A DNA stretch of 64,000 nucleotides from CAWCDJ01 sp963836015 (GTDB taxonomy: Bacteria > Acidobacteriota > Terriglobia > Bryobacterales > Bryobacteraceae). Shown in pieces: positions 62,216-64,000 of the stretch. Under the pieces are notes generated by a model that saw nothing but the letters and a program-made list of their open reading frames with translations, did not search any database and had not been told where the DNA came from. The position numbers and the translations under genes were made by a program. Positions within the stretch are counted from its first letter, which is position 1. The number at the start of each line of letters is the position of its first letter. The stretch lies in assembly GCA_963836015.1 (NCBI GenBank), contig CAWIIF010000015.1:1984001-2048000 (forward strand), read 5' to 3'.

Positions 62216-64000
62216 TTAATACGCGAGAAGCCGCTCAATTTCGGAGGCCAGGGTTTCGGTTTGTGGGAGAATCGCCGCTTCGAGCCGGGGGTGGTAGGCG
62301 ATCCAGGTATCGAGCGCGCCGACGCGGCCGACGGGTGCATCGAGGCGGTCGAACAGCTCGCCGGCGATGCGGGCGGCGATTTCGGCGCCGTATCCGAACG
62401 AGAGGCAGTCCTCGTGCGCGACGACGACGCGGCTGGTCTTGCTGACGGACTCGGCGATGGTTTCCCAATCGTAAGGGGAGAGCGAGCGCAGATCGATGAT
62501 CTCGATGGCAGCCGCCGGATTGCGGCGCTCGACCTGGGTGGCGGCGAGCAGGGATTTCTGCACCAGCGCTCCGTAGGTGACGACGGTGAGGCTGCGGCCG
62601 GGCTTGACGATGCGGGCGCGGCCGAAGGGGATGGTGAAATCGCCGCCGGGATGCGGGGAGCGGTTGTAGGGCTCGCGGTAGAGCTTCTTGTGCTCGAGAA
62701 ACATCACCGGGTCGTCGGAGCGCAAGGCGGTACGGAGCAGGCCGCAGGCATCGAGGGCGTTGGAAGGCATGACCACGCGTAGGCCGGGGATGTGAGTGAA
62801 GGTGACCTCGCCCGACTGGCTGTGGTAGACGGCGCCGCCGTTGAGGTACCCGCCGATGGGGACACGCAGGATGGCGGGGCAGGAGAAGTGCCCGCCGGAG
62901 CGCCACCGCAGAGTGGCCAACTCATCGCGAATCTGCATCATAGCAGGCCAAATATAATCGAAGAATTGAATCTCGGCCACAGGTTTCAGACCGCGCGTCG
63001 CCATGCCGATGGCGCGACCCACGATGGCGGCCTCGGCCAGCGGCGTGTTGAAGCTGCGGGCCGCGCCGAACTCAGCCTGCAGGCCGGCGGTCACTTTGAA
63101 GACTCCACCCTTGCCTTTGACCTCCGGGAGATTGCGCTCGCGGGAGCAATCGGCGACATCTTCGCCGAAGACCAGGATGCCGGAGTTGCGGCGCATCTCC
63201 TCGCGGAGGGTGGCGTTGATCAGATCCACCATGGTCATGGGGGCGCCAGTGAAGTGCGGCTGCGTCGCGAAAGAATCGGCGGCGGGATCGACCTCGGGGG
63301 AGTAGAGGTTGAGGAAAACGGATTCGGGAGCAGGGGGCTCGTCGCGCATCGCCTGCTCGGTGGCTTCGTGGACCTCTTCGTCGATTTCGTGGAGGATGCG
63401 CTGGAGCATCTGGCGGTCGAGGATGCCTTCGTCCACCAGGAACTTGGGGAAGGTCAGGACGGGATCGCGCGCGGCCTCGGCCTCGCGCTCGGCGGGGGGC
63501 TTGTAGAGGCGCTCGTCGTCGGAGAGCGAATGGGAGTAAGGCCGGATGACGTGGGCGTGGACGAGGGCGGGGCCTTCGCCGGAACGAACCCAATCGGCCG
63601 CGGCCTGCATGGTGCGGAACGAAGCCAAAAAGTCGGTGCCGTCGACCTCCTGGCGAAAGAGGCCGGGGAAGCCGGAGACCAGTTCGGAGATCTTGCCGCC
63701 GGCGGTCTGGCATTCGATGGGGACGGAGATGGCGTAGCCGTTATCCTCAATCAAATAGAGGAGCGGGAGGCGCTTGAGGCAGGCGATATTGAGCGACTCC
63801 CAGAATTCGCCCTCGCTGGTGGCGCCGTCGCCGGAAGTGACGAGGGTGATGTCGGCGGAGTGCGGGTCGAGATAGCGGGAGGCTTCGGCGCATCCGGCGG
63901 CCTGGACAAACTGGGTGCCGGTGGGCGAGGAGACGCTCACGATGTTGAACTGGCGATGACCCCAGTGGGAGGGCATCTGCCGACCGGCGGAAGCGGGATC
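62216..64000 (-). CDS. 2-oxoacid dehydrogenase E1, fused alpha and beta subunits (5' end outside the window)
   Basis: The frame is open to the window edge and begins within the alpha part (G-R-Q-M-P-S-H-W-G). The thiamine-diphosphate motif G-D-G-A-T-S-E-G-E-F-W-E-S-L-N and its partner N-G-Y-A-I-S are present. The beta part begins about residue 240 (M-V-D-L-I-N-A-T-L-R-E-E-M) and has F-G-E-D-V-A, E-I-Q-F-F-D-Y and H-E-D-C-L-S-F-G-Y-G-A-E. Fused E1 chains of this type belong mainly to branched-chain 2-oxoacid (isovalerate-type) dehydrogenases. E2 and E3 genes are not in the window. About 594 codons are visible. Confidence 0.9.
   Translation of the reverse strand, partial: DPASAGRQMPSHWGHRQFNIVSVSSPTGTQFVQAAGCAEASRYLDPHSADITLVTSGDGATSEGEFWESLNIACLKRLPLLYLIEDNGYAISVPIECQTAGGKISELVSGFPGLFRQEVDGTDFLASFRTMQAAADWVRSGEGPALVHAHVIRPYSHSLSDDERLYKPPAEREAEAARDPVLTFPKFLVDEGILDRQMLQRILHEIDEEVHEATEQAMRDEPPAPESVFLNLYSPEVDPAADSFATQPHFTGAPMTMVDLINATLREEMRRNSGILVFGEDVADCSRERNLPEVKGKGGVFKVTAGLQAEFGAARSFNTPLAEAAIVGRAIGMATRGLKPVAEIQFFDYIWPAMMQIRDELATLRWRSGGHFSCPAILRVPIGGYLNGGAVYHSQSGEVTFTHIPGLRVVMPSNALDACGLLRTALRSDDPVMFLEHKKLYREPYNRSPHPGGDFTIPFGRARIVKPGRSLTVVTYGALVQKSLLAATQVERRNPAAAIEIIDLRSLSPYDWETIAESVSKTSRVVVAHEDCLSFGYGAEIAARIAGELFDRLDAPVGRVGALDTWIAYHPRLEAAILPQTETLASEIERLLAY

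Noticed and set aside
60674..62782. 702-codon plus-strand frame opposite efp and the Gfo/Idh gene
   Set aside because: It crosses three certain minus-strand genes and is made of Val/Gly/Ala/Asp shadow sequence.

Overview
The window comes from a high-GC bacterium, most likely an acidobacterium of the Solibacter/Bryobacter group. The pointers are an ADOP-type ABC permease of about 800 residues, an exported TIGR03118-type protein with the C-terminal domain typical of Solibacter (TIGR03437), a PEP-CTERM/HAF-repeat protein, and Tat-tagged Gfo/Idh and SelA-like enzymes. This placement is inferred from protein families; no rRNA is present.

Layout. 1-8.8 kb holds a redox protein of the AhpD/carboxymuconolactone decarboxylase family that is read through an in-frame TGA (candidate selenoprotein), an MFS transporter, a PEP-CTERM protein, a DinB-fold protein, an exported S10 carboxypeptidase and a membrane-embedded patatin lipase. 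8.9-25.5 kb is an exopolysaccharide locus. It has a PHP-type tyrosine phosphatase, a divergent block (J-domain membrane protein, O-antigen ligase-like protein, exported repeat-type protein), a FecR-domain protein, and then a tightly packed plus-strand operon: export lipoprotein-like protein, BY-kinase, flippase, glycosyltransferase, Wzy-like polymerase, two more glycosyltransferases and a WecA-like initiating transferase. 25.4-46 kb is ordinary chromosome: FHA-GAF-PP2C phosphatase with Fur, biotin carboxylase with BCCP, Memo/AmrB, an rRNA/tRNA methyltransferase, GT2, TrmB-type and NarL/NtrC-type regulators, TlpA, ADOP permease and an M49-like peptidase.

47.5-58.9 kb is a mobile and decayed island. 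It starts inside a response regulator/histidine kinase gene that is cut off at its ATPase domain. An IS21-like element follows, carrying a zinc-motif gene and a ParB-like gene ahead of istA/istB. Its istB is split at the Walker B motif by a complete recombinase-in-trio (RIT) element with 82-bp inverted ends and a 6-bp target duplication. Beyond it lie fragments of cheR, phosphoketolase, a tyrosine integrase and an IS66 transposase, then an intact methyltransferase and an ISL3 element. The island stops at tRNA-Pro(CGG).

58.9-64 kb has selA (with one frameshift), efp, a Gfo/Idh oxidoreductase and the start-less end of a fused E1 alpha/beta 2-oxoacid dehydrogenase. The presence of selA supports reading the TGA at 246-248 as selenocysteine, although selB, selC and selD are not in view. 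Several conserved genes (PHP phosphatase, J-domain protein, selA) each carry an apparent single-base frameshift, so base-level errors in this assembly must be kept in mind.
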